A stretch of 64,000 bases of DNA from Paenibacillus mesophilus (GCF_005938385.1 NZ_VCRA01000034.1:1-64000), one strand, 5' to 3'; positions 17,549-26,716 are shown, counted from the first letter of the stretch. Made by a program: numbers and translations. Notes: generated by a model not told the origin, from the sequence alone.

Positions 17549-18802
17549 ATGGCACCCGAAATCCTACCTAAACCAGAACCAAGAATCGAACGTTTTGAAC
17601 AGCTCGGCTTCGGCATGTTTATTCATTGGGGTCTTTATTCTCAGTTAGGGAAGGGGGAATGGATTCAGCAGATCGGCAAAATTCCTCCGAACGACTATAT
17701 GCAGCTGATGAACACGTTCTCGACGGAAGAGTTTGATGCTGAGGAGATTGTCCGCATAGCCGCAAAGGCCGGAATGAAGTATATCACCATCACGACTCGT
17801 CACCATGACGGCTTCTCTCTCTATGACACTCGGGGGTTGAATCGTTATGATGCCCCGCACAGCTTGGCTAAGCGGGATCTCGTCGCCGAATTCGTCGAAG
17901 CTTGCAGGGAGGGTGGTCTGCTGCCTGTGCTGTACCATACGACGCTGGATTGGTACGAGCCCACCTTCCGGACCGATTTTGACGCCTATCTGGATTACTT
18001 GTACCGGTCCGTAGAAATATTGTGCACGCAATACGGACAGATCGGCGGGATCTGGTTCGACGGGAATTGGAGCAAGGCGGATGCGGACTGGAAGCTGGAT
18101 GAGCTGTATGGGATGATTCGCAGAAATCAGCCGGAAGCGCTAATTATCAACAATACGGGACTAGGGAAAAGGGGTGAACTCGGGCATCCAGAAATCGACA
18201 GCGTCACGTACGAGCAAGGCCGTCCGAAGCCTATGGACCGAAGGGGAATGAGCAAGTATGTGGCGGCTGAAATGTGCGAGACGATGAACGACCACTGGGG
18301 GATCGGGAAAGCGGATTTCATGTACAAATCTGTCCCTCATTTTATAGAAAGCCTGTGTGCTTGCAGGAAGGTTGGAGCCAACTATTTATTGAATGTCGGT
18401 CCGACCGCCAGCGGCAAAATCGTTCCGGTCCAGCAATCGATGCTGGAGGTGATCGGACAATGGCTTCAGGTCAACGGCAAACCGATCTACGAAGGAAAAC
18501 CGGTCGAGGTGGAGGGGGAAGGAAGCAACTTTGCGCTTGAGACGCCGGACGGAAACTTGTATCTGTTTATTCACCATCTCAAGATCAGCGGACATGCCGA
18601 TGTTACCGTGGAAGGCGGCGGTCCGGGCGAGAAGAAATTTATGGGCATCAGTCGGAAGGTTGAATCCGTGCGCTGGCTGGACAACGGGGAGAAGCTGGAG
18701 TTCTCGCAGAATACGGCTGCCGGGACATTCAGCTTCGTAGCGACGAGCTATTCGTACGGAGTGAACTACGTTGTCCGGGTAGCGGAGGTAACTTTCGTTT
18801 AA
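17549..18802 (+). CDS. GH29 alpha-L-fucosidase
   Basis: A 417-residue cytoplasmic enzyme (no signal peptide) that removes alpha-L-fucose from oligosaccharides. The GH29 barrel is clear: FGMFIHWGLYSQLGKGEW near the start, AKAGMKYITITTRHHDGFSLYD, and the nucleophile Asp171 in GGIWFDGNW. LLNVGPTASGKI marks the end of the catalytic domain at about residues 275-287, and a short beta-sandwich follows. The acid/base residue varies among GH29 enzymes and I do not assign it. GGAAGGA lies upstream of ATG 17549. It stands opposite an AraC regulator. The RtcB remnant begins right at its stop, suggesting that a deletion or insertion joined the two. Confidence 0.92.
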   Translation: MAPEILPKPEPRIERFEQLGFGMFIHWGLYSQLGKGEWIQQIGKIPPNDYMQLMNTFSTEEFDAEEIVRIAAKAGMKYITITTRHHDGFSLYDTRGLNRYDAPHSLAKRDLVAEFVEACREGGLLPVLYHTTLDWYEPTFRTDFDAYLDYLYRSVEILCTQYGQIGGIWFDGNWSKADADWKLDELYGMIRRNQPEALIINNTGLGKRGELGHPEIDSVTYEQGRPKPMDRRGMSKYVAAEMCETMNDHWGIGKADFMYKSVPHFIESLCACRKVGANYLLNVGPTASGKIVPVQQSMLEVIGQWLQVNGKPIYEGKPVEVEGEGSNFALETPDGNLYLFIHHLKISGHADVTVEGGGPGEKKFMGISRKVESVRWLDNGEKLEFSQNTAAGTFSFVATSYSYGVNYVVRVAEVTFV

Positions 18803-19175
18803 GTGATCTCGGTCATTGTGAGTGGAAAGGACACGGACGAGAACCGGGATTTCTTCTACAGCACGGTGCACGGAGCCGGGCGCGTCATGAGCCGTACGCA
18901 AGCTGCGGGAAAAATGAACTGGAAGACCCGGACCCGTTCCGGCAGCCAGATCTCCGCAGAGCAAATGAAGCAAGCGGTTCGCGAATTCGGGGTGGAGCTC
19001 CGCGGCGCGGGTACCAACGAAAGCCAGTTCGTCTATCGCCGGCTGCAAGAGGTGCTGGACGCGCATGCGAACGATCGAGGTGCTGCACGTGCTGAAGCCG
19101 ATTGGCTTATGCATGGCAGAGGCCGATGAATTCGATCCCTATAGGACTAAACGTCAAGGAGCCCAGCCCGACTAA
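18803..19175 (+). pseudogene. rtcB: C-terminal remnant of RtcB RNA ligase, frameshifted
   Basis: The first frame from 18803 reads ENRDFFYSTVHGAGRVMSRTQ, containing the HGAGR motif with the guanylylated histidine of RtcB, then GVELRGAGTNESQFVYRRLQEVLDAH. A frameshift near 19070 moves the frame to TIEVLHVLKPIGLCMAEADE, the usual RtcB end, and a TAA at 19173-19175. The first three quarters of the gene are missing. RtcB joins RNA ends with 2',3'-cyclic phosphate. This piece is non-functional and marks a junction between the fucosidase locus and the GC-rich two-component module. Confidence 0.8.
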
Positions 19176-19198
19176 CCGTCGGGAGAGCTCCTTGCTTT
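19155..19198. terminator. Intrinsic terminator, probably bidirectional
   Basis: CAAGGAGC pairs with GCTCCTTG, and an inner stem CCGAC/GTCGG tops it. A short T-run follows on the plus side. It overlaps the end of the RtcB remnant and precedes the stop of the minus-strand secreted protein. Confidence 0.8.
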
Positions 19199-19204
19199 AT
19201 GCCG

Positions 19205-20065
19205 TTACGGCTGAAGCGTAATCGAGGTAAGGCTGCCGTTGGTGCGGAAGTCGTTCGTATACGCCACTGTAGCGACCGCGTTCACGATCGTGCCGTCCGG
19301 GGCTTTGACCTTGATCGTCGGAGCCGACGTGTAGCCGGAGCCGGGATTCGTGATCGCAACGCCGGTCAGGACGCCGTCGGTGACGATGGCCTCGGCGGTC
19401 GCCGGCTGGTGCTGCCAGAGCTGGCCCTTGCTGCCGTTGTAGCGGTAGTAATTGGACACTTCGTCCAACTGCTCATTGGTGATGCCGTAGGGAGCGAGGA
19501 CGCTCATCAAAGCGGCCTTGTTTTTCTGGGCCTCCTCGGCCGTGGGGCCGCGGTCCAGCCCGGCTGGCTTCACACCGCTGAACGCTTCGCGGAACACCTC
19601 GGTCGGCACGCCGAGCGCGGCCGCGATCAGCACGACCGGCCGGCCGTGATCGACAGGATCGGTCTCGTATCCGCCGGAGACGGCCACCGTTTGATCGCCT
19701 TGGGGCTCGGCAGCAGGAGCCTGAGGCCCTCGAGGTCCGCCCGAGCCGCCCGGGGCGGGTGCGGGCCGTCCGCCGCGGCCCTCGGCGCCTGGAGCCGGAG
19801 CCGCGCCCGGAGCGGATGAGTCAGGGCAAGGGCGGTCGTCCTTCCGCTCGTCCTTCTTCGGTTTCCCTTGGCCCGGGGGCTTCCGCTGACCATCCTCGCG
19901 GGGCGGCTTCGGTGCCGTTTGATCCGAAGCGGCGTCAGGGTTGGGGGTGGAGGTGGCAACGGGATCCGCCGCCCACGCATGATTCCAACCGATCGCGCTG
20001 CCTCCGCTTACAATCAACAGGGCTGCTACCGTTCCAACCATCAAAACTTGCATCTTCTTTTTCAT
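19205..20065 (-). CDS. Secreted proline/glycine-rich protein of unknown function
   Basis: A 286-residue exported protein: signal peptide 1-32 (MKKKMQVLMVGTVAALLIVS, then a cleavage-like AWA-A), a long low-complexity linker rich in Pro, Gly, Lys and Ala (about 33-120), and a folded C-terminal part. The end (GVAITNPGSGYTSAPTIKVKAP) is a small beta-rich repeat found in many secreted proteins. The middle (LGVPTEVFREAFSGV, then LAPYGITNEQLDEVSNYYRY) is helical. The DNA is very GC-rich. It is divergent from the response-regulator gene 138 bases away, so it is a likely target of that two-component system. Function unknown; a cell-wall-associated or sensing role is inference. Confidence 0.7.
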   Translation of the reverse strand: MKKKMQVLMVGTVAALLIVSGGSAIGWNHAWAADPVATSTPNPDAASDQTAPKPPREDGQRKPPGQGKPKKDERKDDRPCPDSSAPGAAPAPGAEGRGGRPAPAPGGSGGPRGPQAPAAEPQGDQTVAVSGGYETDPVDHGRPVVLIAAALGVPTEVFREAFSGVKPAGLDRGPTAEEAQKNKAALMSVLAPYGITNEQLDEVSNYYRYNGSKGQLWQHQPATAEAIVTDGVLTGVAITNPGSGYTSAPTIKVKAPDGTIVNAVATVAYTNDFRTNGSLTSITLQP

Positions 20066-20203
20066 CCTTTTCGTTCCTTTCAGAGTGGGATTGTTCTTCC
20101 TTGACCTCTATGTTACTTGGACTTGGTGAAAATATGGTGAAAGCCGAGAGTCGTTCCGGTATACTTTTGGCTAGAATCCTATTCTTGGAAAAGGGGCGGC
20201 GGC

Positions 20204-20878
20204 ATGAAGCTCTTGTTGGCGGAGGATGACCTGCGGTTGGGCGAGCTCACCGTACATTTGTTGAAGAGGAAAACCGGCTGCGCCATCGACTGGGTGACGA
20301 CCGGCAACGAGGCGTTCGACTACGCGAAAGCCTCCAGCTACGACGTGGTCGTACTCGATTGGATGATGCCGGAAGGGGACGGCCGCGAGACGTGCGCCCG
20401 GCTGCGCAAGTCCGGGTACGGCGGGGCGATCCTCATGCTCACGGCTCGGGATGCGCTGCAGGATCGGGTAGAGGGGCTGGATGCAGGCGCGGACGATTAC
20501 TTGGTCAAGCCGTTCGAGCTGGACGAGCTGCTGGCGCGATTGCGGGCGCTGATGCGGCGTACCTTTGTGCCTTTGCAGGAGGAGGTCGTCCAGGTGCAGG
20601 ATCTCGAGCTGAGGCGGACGAGTCAGACCGTCGCCTGGGGGGAGCAAACGATCCAATTGTCTCCGCGCGAATATCAGATTCTGGACCTGCTGCTGCAGAA
20701 CCGGGGCCGCACCTTGACCCGCGGTGTGATCCTGGACAAGGTCTGGGGACTGGATGCGGACGTGAACCTGAAGACGATCGACGCCACGGTGAAATTGATT
20801 CGCAAGAAGCTGGAACCGACGGAATCCCGCGACCTGATCCAGAGCGTGAGAGGCGTGGGGTACAAAATCGATGCTTAA
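20204..20878 (+). CDS. OmpR-family response regulator
   Basis: A 224-residue response regulator. The receiver domain (1-120) has acidic residues Asp8-Asp9, phospho-acceptor Asp52 (VVLDWMMPEGDG), the Thr of MLTARD and Lys in LVKPFEL. A winged-helix OmpR/PhoB DNA-binding domain follows at about 125-224 (LSPREYQILDLLLQNRGRTL, then a TIDATVKLIRKKLE recognition helix). It overlaps the sensor kinase gene by 8 bases (translational coupling) and is divergent from a secreted protein gene. It probably regulates that gene and its own operon. Confidence 0.95.
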   Translation: MKLLLAEDDLRLGELTVHLLKRKTGCAIDWVTTGNEAFDYAKASSYDVVVLDWMMPEGDGRETCARLRKSGYGGAILMLTARDALQDRVEGLDAGADDYLVKPFELDELLARLRALMRRTFVPLQEEVVQVQDLELRRTSQTVAWGEQTIQLSPREYQILDLLLQNRGRTLTRGVILDKVWGLDADVNLKTIDATVKLIRKKLEPTESRDLIQSVRGVGYKIDA

Positions 20879-22247
20879 CTGGCGCGCGATCCGAAAACGG
20901 CAGTTGGAAGCCGATCTATTCGACCGGACCCGCCGCAAGCTGACTTGGCAGTACAGCGGGGTTCTCGTGATGTTCCTCAGCCTATTCGTCCTCATCGTCT
21001 ACACCCTGCTGTACTTGTTCATCTGGAACGATCAATATCACCGCCTGAATACGCTCGCGAACAGCGAGATCGAAACGCTGCAGCGCTGGGCCGACCGGGA
21101 TGGCGATCCCAACCGACGGCCTCCGCGCGAGATCGAGGACGCGTTCTCGATCAGCTCCGACCAGTCGTTCTATTACTTGATCGCCGAGAATCGGAATCTC
21201 CAACTGGGGAACGAGATTCAGCCAGCGCTTCGTCCTCAGGTGATGGCGTACATCGACCAAGGGCGATTTTTGGGGAAAGGGGTCGTGAAGGTCGCGCTGC
21301 ACACGGTAGTGAAGCCTTCGGCCGGCGAGGGGGTACCGGGCGAGCAGGGCCGCTTCATCGTCACCGCTCGGGAACTGACCAAGAAAGGGGACCGGGTCGG
21401 CACGTTGTATATAGGGAAGGAAGTTACGTTCCAGCACGAACTGTTCCGCTGGCTCCTGCTGCTCCTGCTCGCGCTGGCGCTGCTGTTCTTCCTGCTCGCA
21501 CTCTGGCTCAGCCACCGGATGGCCCGGCGGGCGATCGTACCCATCGCGCAGGCGTACGAGAGGCAGCGCGAATTCGTCGCCGACGCTTCCCACGAGCTGC
21601 GAACGCCTCTCAGCGTCCTGCTCTCCTCCATCGAGGCGCTTCAGCTGGAGGAGGCGCTGGAGCGCGAGCCCTTCGCCCGCCAAATGCTTAACGGGATGAA
21701 GGAGGAGGTCCACTCGATCACCAAGCTGGCGGCGGGGCTGCTGCAGCTGGCCCGATCCGACTCCGGGGAGATCGTGCTGAACCGCTCGCGGTTCCAACTG
21801 AACGAAGCCGCCGCCGCGGTGATTCGGAAGCTCCAGCCGCTGGCGCAGGCCAAGGACATCGCCGTACGCCTCCAGGCCGACGAGGCCATAGAGGTAGAGT
21901 GGGATGCGGAGAAAATGAATCAATTGTTCGTGCTGTTAATCGATAATGCCATTAAATATACGCCGAAGCATGGTCGGGTGGACGTGAGGCTAGCGGAGCG
22001 CGGGGAAAAAGGGGGACGCCTGCTGATCCTGGAGGTGCAGGACAACGGGATCGGCATCGATCCGGAGGCGCTGCCTCGCATTTTCGACCGATTCTACAGG
22101 CAGGACAAGACCAGGACGCGCCAGATCGGCGGCCACGGGCTCGGCCTCGCCATCGCCAAGAGTATCGTCGAGGCGGGCCGGGGGACGATTCATGTGGAAA
22201 GCGAAGTGGGCGCGGGGACTACGTTTAGGGTGAAATTGCCTCTGTAG
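20871..22247 (+). CDS. Sensor histidine kinase
   Basis: A 458-residue membrane kinase paired with the OmpR-type regulator. The first membrane helix is at about 28-49 and the extracytoplasmic sensor region at about 50-185. The second helix is at about 188-212 (LLLLLLALALLFFLLAL). The H-box is DASHELRTPLSVLLSS with His241, the N-box LLIDNAIKYTPKHG, G1 DNGIGIDPEALPRIFDRFYR and G2 GGHGLGLAIAKS. I see no obvious HAMP. The ATG overlaps the regulator's stop. The signal is unknown; the divergent secreted protein may be part of the sensing or the output. Confidence 0.95.
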   Translation: MLNWRAIRKRQLEADLFDRTRRKLTWQYSGVLVMFLSLFVLIVYTLLYLFIWNDQYHRLNTLANSEIETLQRWADRDGDPNRRPPREIEDAFSISSDQSFYYLIAENRNLQLGNEIQPALRPQVMAYIDQGRFLGKGVVKVALHTVVKPSAGEGVPGEQGRFIVTARELTKKGDRVGTLYIGKEVTFQHELFRWLLLLLLALALLFFLLALWLSHRMARRAIVPIAQAYERQREFVADASHELRTPLSVLLSSIEALQLEEALEREPFARQMLNGMKEEVHSITKLAAGLLQLARSDSGEIVLNRSRFQLNEAAAAVIRKLQPLAQAKDIAVRLQADEAIEVEWDAEKMNQLFVLLIDNAIKYTPKHGRVDVRLAERGEKGGRLLILEVQDNGIGIDPEALPRIFDRFYRQDKTRTRQIGGHGLGLAIAKSIVEAGRGTIHVESEVGAGTTFRVKLPL

Positions 22248-22364
22248 CGCGGATTTCACCGGCGGGTCCGAAGTCCTGGGTGCGACCGCGATGGCCGCAC
22301 GTTGACTCGACGGGCGATCCCCGGGATTTGTGGTGCGCGCATTCAGTCGAGTTTAATGTTTGCA

Positions 22365-22392
22365 GGGAACGGGCGCCCGTTCCCTTTTTTTT
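22365..22392 (+). terminator. Intrinsic terminator after the two-component operon
   Basis: GGGAACGGGC is followed directly by its exact complement GCCCGTTCCC and then eight T residues. Confidence 0.9.
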
Positions 22393-22453
22393 GAAATAGG
22401 TCCTCCCTTGCCCTTCCTTACAGAATAGGGGGTTCGAGTAGGAAGGGAAGTAG

Positions 22454-23335
22454 CTAGACCCGATGCGCTTTTCTGAAGGCGGTCGGCGTGACTCCCATAT
22501 GCTTCTTGAAGATGTAGCTTAAATAGTAGGCGTTCTGGTAACCAATGTATTCCGAGATTTGATCAAGTGTCATGGTTGTTTCCAGCAGCAGCTGTCTTGC
22601 TTTCTCCAGACGCAATTCGGTCAAAAACTGGATCGGGGTTTGTCCGAAGCTCGCTTTAAACTTCTGGCATAGCCGTGCTGGACTTAGTCGCAATTGTGCG
22701 GCAATCTCCTTCAGATCAACAGTCTCAAAGGCATGTTTGCGAATGAGGAAGGAGGCTTCGTTCATGATCGGCTCCGGTTGTTTGCCAGCTTGCCATTCTG
22801 CCGGCCAAGGCCATTTGCTGCACTCCTTCCCATATAACAACCAGATGTCCAGCATATAGTGACCGCACAGCCAAAGCTTCACTTCCTCGCTGAGTCCTTC
22901 GGATTGCTTCATCAAGGAATAATTGCCTGCCAACCGCTTCGTGTCGGCGATACTCGTTTTGCCGACAAATCGGGACGGTTCTGCCTGTCCCACCCTCACC
23001 AAGTCGTTGATCCGCCATCGAACCCGAATCGCAAAAAAAGTAAGCGGAGATATAACGACCCTGCGCAGAACAGTATTTGCCGGACAAATGATCAAATCGC
23101 CGAATGCGGCAATGCCTTTCTCCTCGTTAAATTCATACTGGAACGACCCGTCTATGACGGCGAAAATGGTCCACTCCTTGCAGGTATCCTCATAAAACAA
23201 AAATTTGTCTTTTCGCTCCCAATATCTACAGTATGTGAGCTGGGGGATCAGAACATTTCGACCCTCTTCGGTATGCAAGATCGGCTCCTCCGTTCTGCGA
23301 GAGTTGTCTGTTCGGAATGATCGTTCCAGTTTCAT
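22454..23335 (-). CDS. AraC-family regulator
   Basis: About 293 residues. The N-terminal part is cupin-like (WTIFAVIDGSFQYEFNEEKG, FGDLIICPANTVLRRVV). The C-terminal AraC double HTH spans roughly the last 100 residues (AAQLRLSPARLCQKFKASFG, then GYQNAYYLSYIFKKHMGVTP). The frame is open back to 23413; I chose the Met at 23335 because it gives the usual family length and has an AAGG upstream, but the start is uncertain. It is divergent from a Tat-type beta-helix gene, its likely target. Confidence 0.8.
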   Translation of the reverse strand: MKLERSFRTDNSRRTEEPILHTEEGRNVLIPQLTYCRYWERKDKFLFYEDTCKEWTIFAVIDGSFQYEFNEEKGIAAFGDLIICPANTVLRRVVISPLTFFAIRVRWRINDLVRVGQAEPSRFVGKTSIADTKRLAGNYSLMKQSEGLSEEVKLWLCGHYMLDIWLLYGKECSKWPWPAEWQAGKQPEPIMNEASFLIRKHAFETVDLKEIAAQLRLSPARLCQKFKASFGQTPIQFLTELRLEKARQLLLETTMTLDQISEYIGYQNAYYLSYIFKKHMGVTPTAFRKAHRV

Positions 23336-23623
23336 GGACTCACTAGCCTTAACAGGATCTGAGACTGATTGTATCATACGATCGATCATTAGGGCAGGAT
23401 TTGGGAAGATCATTCAGGCGTTGCCCGGCCGACATTCATCCCTTTCCTGTTGAGGAAGGGGACTTCTCTCGGAATTCCGTTAAACTTTACATATGGTTTA
23501 GTTTAATTCTCTTTATTTTAAAAGCAATCGGGTTCAACTATGCTGGAAGCAGGATCGGCTTGCTCGTTTCGTGTAACCGCTTACCGATTCTTGAAACCCA
23601 AAACTACAGATGGGAGGTCTACT

Positions 23624-25555
23624 ATGAATCACGAGAAAGAAATCGGCACCAAGCAAAAAGTTGACGTTTCGGGAACGGTCAGCGGCAGCAGAAGAAAGCT
23701 GCTCGCCTCGATCGGCTTGGCAGGCACGGCTTTGGTCGCGGGCAGTCTGTGGAGCGCAGCAAACGTTCAGGGGAAACGTGTGACGGAAGCGGTATATGGG
23801 GCGGAGAAGGAGGGATGTTGTTGGCCCAAGGTGACGATTGCCGAGCTGCGCTCCTTGTCTACGGCTCCTGCGGAATTTTATGAGGTTACAGATCCGGGCA
23901 AGGAGGGCGTCTTCCGTTTCGATCCGGCCGACGTGTCGAGCGCGGATGACACCGGTCTGGTAATCGTGTCGGCTACAGGAGCACGGTTCAAGCGCATTTT
24001 TCAAGGAGCGTTCAACGTAAAATGGTTTGGGGCGAAAGGCGACAACGCGTCTGACGATACACAGTCCATACAAGCGGCTGTGGATGCTGCTCAGAACCGG
24101 GGGGCGGTCGTCTACTTTCCGTCTTCCGATTTTTATTTGATCTCAAGCCCGATCCTGATTGATTCAAGTAAGCGAGGGATTCGGCTGATCGGGGACGACT
24201 ACAACCGACGGGTCCATTCTTCCATCATTCGTCCGCATGCATCCGTCACGGTGTCGGCTCCGTTGGAAGCCATCTTCAAGTTTACGGATACCGAGGTGGG
24301 GAATCAATTCGAATTTTCGAATCTCGACATATCCGGGGACAACAAGACGAAATACGGGATTTATTCCAAAAAAATTGCGCATTCGCTGTTCCGCCGGATC
24401 TCCATCAAAGGAACGACTTTGGCCGCGCTTGCTATCGGCTATGGCTGGTGCAATGACGTCGAGACATGCGAAATATCTTACAACCGCGGTGATGGCATTC
24501 AATTTGTTGATGGTGAAGTGAACGTCTTCAATGTTGTGAATACGAAAATATTCACGAATGACGGCATCGGCATCTATTTGTCCAGGAAAGCGCTTGGCGT
24601 CCGGATAAACGGCTGCAATATCGAAGGAAACAAAGTATGCGGCGTTTTCGCCCGCAATTCGATCATGCCCTTCGATCTGTCTGACAACTATTTCGAAAAT
24701 AATGGCTCGGTCGGCTATTCGTTTGTGAATCCGGAGCGGTTGGTGAAAGCGCAGATCATTATAAACGGCACGGTCGTAGCGGCCACGGTCGGCAACACGC
24801 AGCCGGTCAGTTCCATCCGGATCGTCAATAATTTCGCCAGTCTACGGGATGCCGACTGTTTGGTAGCTTGCTATTCCGCCAAGCTGGGGCTGGAGATCGG
24901 CAACAACAGCATCTCCCGCTCGAGCGCTCCTTTCAAAGCCTACACGCTGCTAAGAACAGGGACGAGCAGGACCGGAATGGGAGCATGGGTCAACAATCTG
25001 AAGATATACGGGAACGGCGTCGCTTACGACGAAACGTACGCTTCGCTGGCGAGTTTGCAAATCGAGGACTTGGCCGCAGCCAAGACACACTTCCATAAGG
25101 CCGAAATTCAAGGTGTCGCGAGAGTAAACTACTCACCTGGTCTGGGACAATTCGTTCCCGTCACGACGGGAAGCGGATCGTTTGCTTCGTCGAGCGCCAC
25201 CTACCGCACCTACGAGGCGTTTGAACTGTCCGGGGCCGCCAATACGAGCGACTGGGGGTTCACGATCGATTTGGCGCAGTATCCGGAGTTAGAGAGCAAG
25301 TACGTTTATTTTGCTTTTTATGCGAGAGCTTCGGAGGCGTCAACGGGTGCTGCGGCCTATTCCAGTCAGTTGGGTCCGAACACGTCAGCCTATTTTGAGA
25401 ATATGGATTGGCAGCTCGTCTCCTACGTAGACTTGTTGCCGTCCTCGGGAACGGTTTCCTTCGGTATACGGAAACTGTCTGTCCATGCAACCAGTCTCGT
25501 ATATGTCGCCCATCCGGTATTGAGCGAGGTTGGGGTTCCGTACGAATGGTACTGA
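23624..25555 (+). CDS. Tat-type secreted right-handed beta-helix protein (pectate-lyase-3 superfamily)
   Basis: 643 residues. The N-terminus has a twin-arginine signal (SRRKLLASIGLAGTALVAGS). Residues about 130-170 hold the Pectate_lyase_3 entry motif (WFGAKGDNASDDTQSIQAAV, then an IFPSS-like turn). Many short parallel-helix coils with N/G/I ladders follow (about 200-460: NISGD, EISYNRGDGIQF, NCNIEGNKVCGVF). A C-terminal beta-sandwich of about 150 residues ends the protein. GGGAGG precedes ATG 23624. Members act as pectate lyases, polygalacturonases or other polysaccharide-degrading or binding proteins; the active site is not identifiable. Forty bases separate it from the isomerase-like gene, so they form an operon. 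Confidence 0.8.
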   Translation: MNHEKEIGTKQKVDVSGTVSGSRRKLLASIGLAGTALVAGSLWSAANVQGKRVTEAVYGAEKEGCCWPKVTIAELRSLSTAPAEFYEVTDPGKEGVFRFDPADVSSADDTGLVIVSATGARFKRIFQGAFNVKWFGAKGDNASDDTQSIQAAVDAAQNRGAVVYFPSSDFYLISSPILIDSSKRGIRLIGDDYNRRVHSSIIRPHASVTVSAPLEAIFKFTDTEVGNQFEFSNLDISGDNKTKYGIYSKKIAHSLFRRISIKGTTLAALAIGYGWCNDVETCEISYNRGDGIQFVDGEVNVFNVVNTKIFTNDGIGIYLSRKALGVRINGCNIEGNKVCGVFARNSIMPFDLSDNYFENNGSVGYSFVNPERLVKAQIIINGTVVAATVGNTQPVSSIRIVNNFASLRDADCLVACYSAKLGLEIGNNSISRSSAPFKAYTLLRTGTSRTGMGAWVNNLKIYGNGVAYDETYASLASLQIEDLAAAKTHFHKAEIQGVARVNYSPGLGQFVPVTTGSGSFASSSATYRTYEAFELSGAANTSDWGFTIDLAQYPELESKYVYFAFYARASEASTGAAAYSSQLGPNTSAYFENMDWQLVSYVDLLPSSGTVSFGIRKLSVHATSLVYVAHPVLSEVGVPYEWY

Positions 25556-25595
25556 ATGCGGGACTGCGGGAACTGAAATAGGAGGGACGCGGAAT

Positions 25596-26432
25596 ATGAA
25601 ACTGGCCTGTATGACATTGCCTTATGCAACCTGTTCCATGGAAAGGGCTTTGGAAGGAATCTCGCGCGCGGGGTATCGATATATTGGCATAGGGAATCCT
25701 CACGGGGGGATTGAATTACCGGAAGCAGACGACAGCCGTGCAATAGGCCAATTGGACGGACTGTTTGCCATGTACAACTTGCAACCGTTGCAGCTCATGT
25801 CCAATGCTCATTTTAAAATCGATCAGCCGATCGAGCGGGCGAGGCAGCGCATGCAACTAGCGAAAGCGCTGGGAATCAAGGAAATACTTACAATCGGGAC
25901 GCAAAGCTACCGCTCCTTTCCGTCGGCTCCTCTGACAGAGGAGGAAATGCAACCGATAAACCGGGCATACATCGAACGGTACAAACAAATTGCCGAGGAA
26001 GCGGCCGCACTGGACCTCATCATAACGATCAAACCCCATACCGGCAATACGGCAACCGCAGCGGATATGCTGGAGACTTTGCAGCAAATCGATTCCCCGC
26101 ATATCCGGGGATGCTACGATCCCGGCAATGTGGAGTTTTACGAAGGAATTGTTGCCTCTGACGATTTTCCCCAGGTGGCGAAGCGCACGTATTCGCTTAT
26201 CGCCAAAGATCACCGTGGGGAGCGGGGCGCACGCGATTTCCCGATACCCGGTACAGGAGATGTAGATTTCCCAGCTATTTTTACCGTTTTAAAGAGGGGC
26301 GGGTTCGAGGGCAATGTATTTTTGGAGCGAGTGGACGGACCGGCTGTACCCGAGCTGATCGATCAGCGAATCGCAGATGCTCGAATGCACCTGGTTCGCA
26401 TGTTGAAGGAAGCGGGTTTTAAACCAGAATAA
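25596..26432 (+). CDS. Sugar phosphate isomerase/epimerase-like TIM barrel
   Basis: A 278-residue cytoplasmic protein of the AP-endonuclease-2/xylose-isomerase-like family. It shows a TIM barrel with metal-ligand acidic and His residues in the usual places: LGIKEILTIGTQ, LIITIKPHTGNTATAADM, RGCYDPGNVEFYEG, IAKDHRGERG, GNVFLERVDGPA. GGAGGG precedes ATG 25596. Family members convert or epimerise ketose or inositol derivatives; substrate unknown. It lies 40 bases after the beta-helix gene and is probably a partner in catabolism of the released sugar. Confidence 0.85.
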   Translation: MKLACMTLPYATCSMERALEGISRAGYRYIGIGNPHGGIELPEADDSRAIGQLDGLFAMYNLQPLQLMSNAHFKIDQPIERARQRMQLAKALGIKEILTIGTQSYRSFPSAPLTEEEMQPINRAYIERYKQIAEEAAALDLIITIKPHTGNTATAADMLETLQQIDSPHIRGCYDPGNVEFYEGIVASDDFPQVAKRTYSLIAKDHRGERGARDFPIPGTGDVDFPAIFTVLKRGGFEGNVFLERVDGPAVPELIDQRIADARMHLVRMLKEAGFKPE

Positions 26433-26456
26433 GAAATAAATAGAGAAAGTGTCGGG

Positions 26457-26557
26457 TGACAAGAACATTGTCCCATTAATTGCCGTGTAAATCGCGGCTT
26501 TTGCTTTTTATGGGATAAAGTTCTTGTCAATTCCCCGTGACAAGAACTTTATCCCAT
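26457..26557. repeat. Three copies of a 20-bp TGACAAGAAC repeat forming alternative hairpins
   Basis: Copy a (26457-26476) is direct, copy b (26510-26529) inverted and copy c (26538-26557) direct. Copies b and c are perfect complements over 20 bases (TGACAAGAACTTTATCCCAT) with an 8-base loop. Copy a matches 18 of 20 and could pair with b instead. The core TGACAAGAAC recurs three times at 60521-60570. TGTCGGG precedes copy a. Confidence 0.9.
26482..26509 (+). terminator. Terminator-like hairpin inside the repeat cluster
   Basis: GCCGTG pairs with CGCGGC (one G-T pair) around a five-base loop and is followed by TTTTGCTTTTT. It could end the transcript of the beta-helix/isomerase operon. It lies between repeat copies a and b. 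Confidence 0.55.
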
Positions 26558-26716
26558 TCCCGACGGAAAGTGCTATAGCTTGGAAGAAATCGGTGATCCC
26601 CATTCCATACAAAGGGAAATCGTATTTGCTCACGAACTCCTTAATTTATTGAAAACATAAGCTTATATCATAAACTGGGGACGAATACCAACCAGACAGT
26701 AGTGAAGGGGATTACA

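Noticed and set aside
19199..19819. Long plus-strand frame opposite the secreted proline-rich protein
   Set aside because: The minus-strand gene has a signal peptide and domain structure; the plus frame is an Arg/Gly/Ala-rich shadow of GC-rich DNA.
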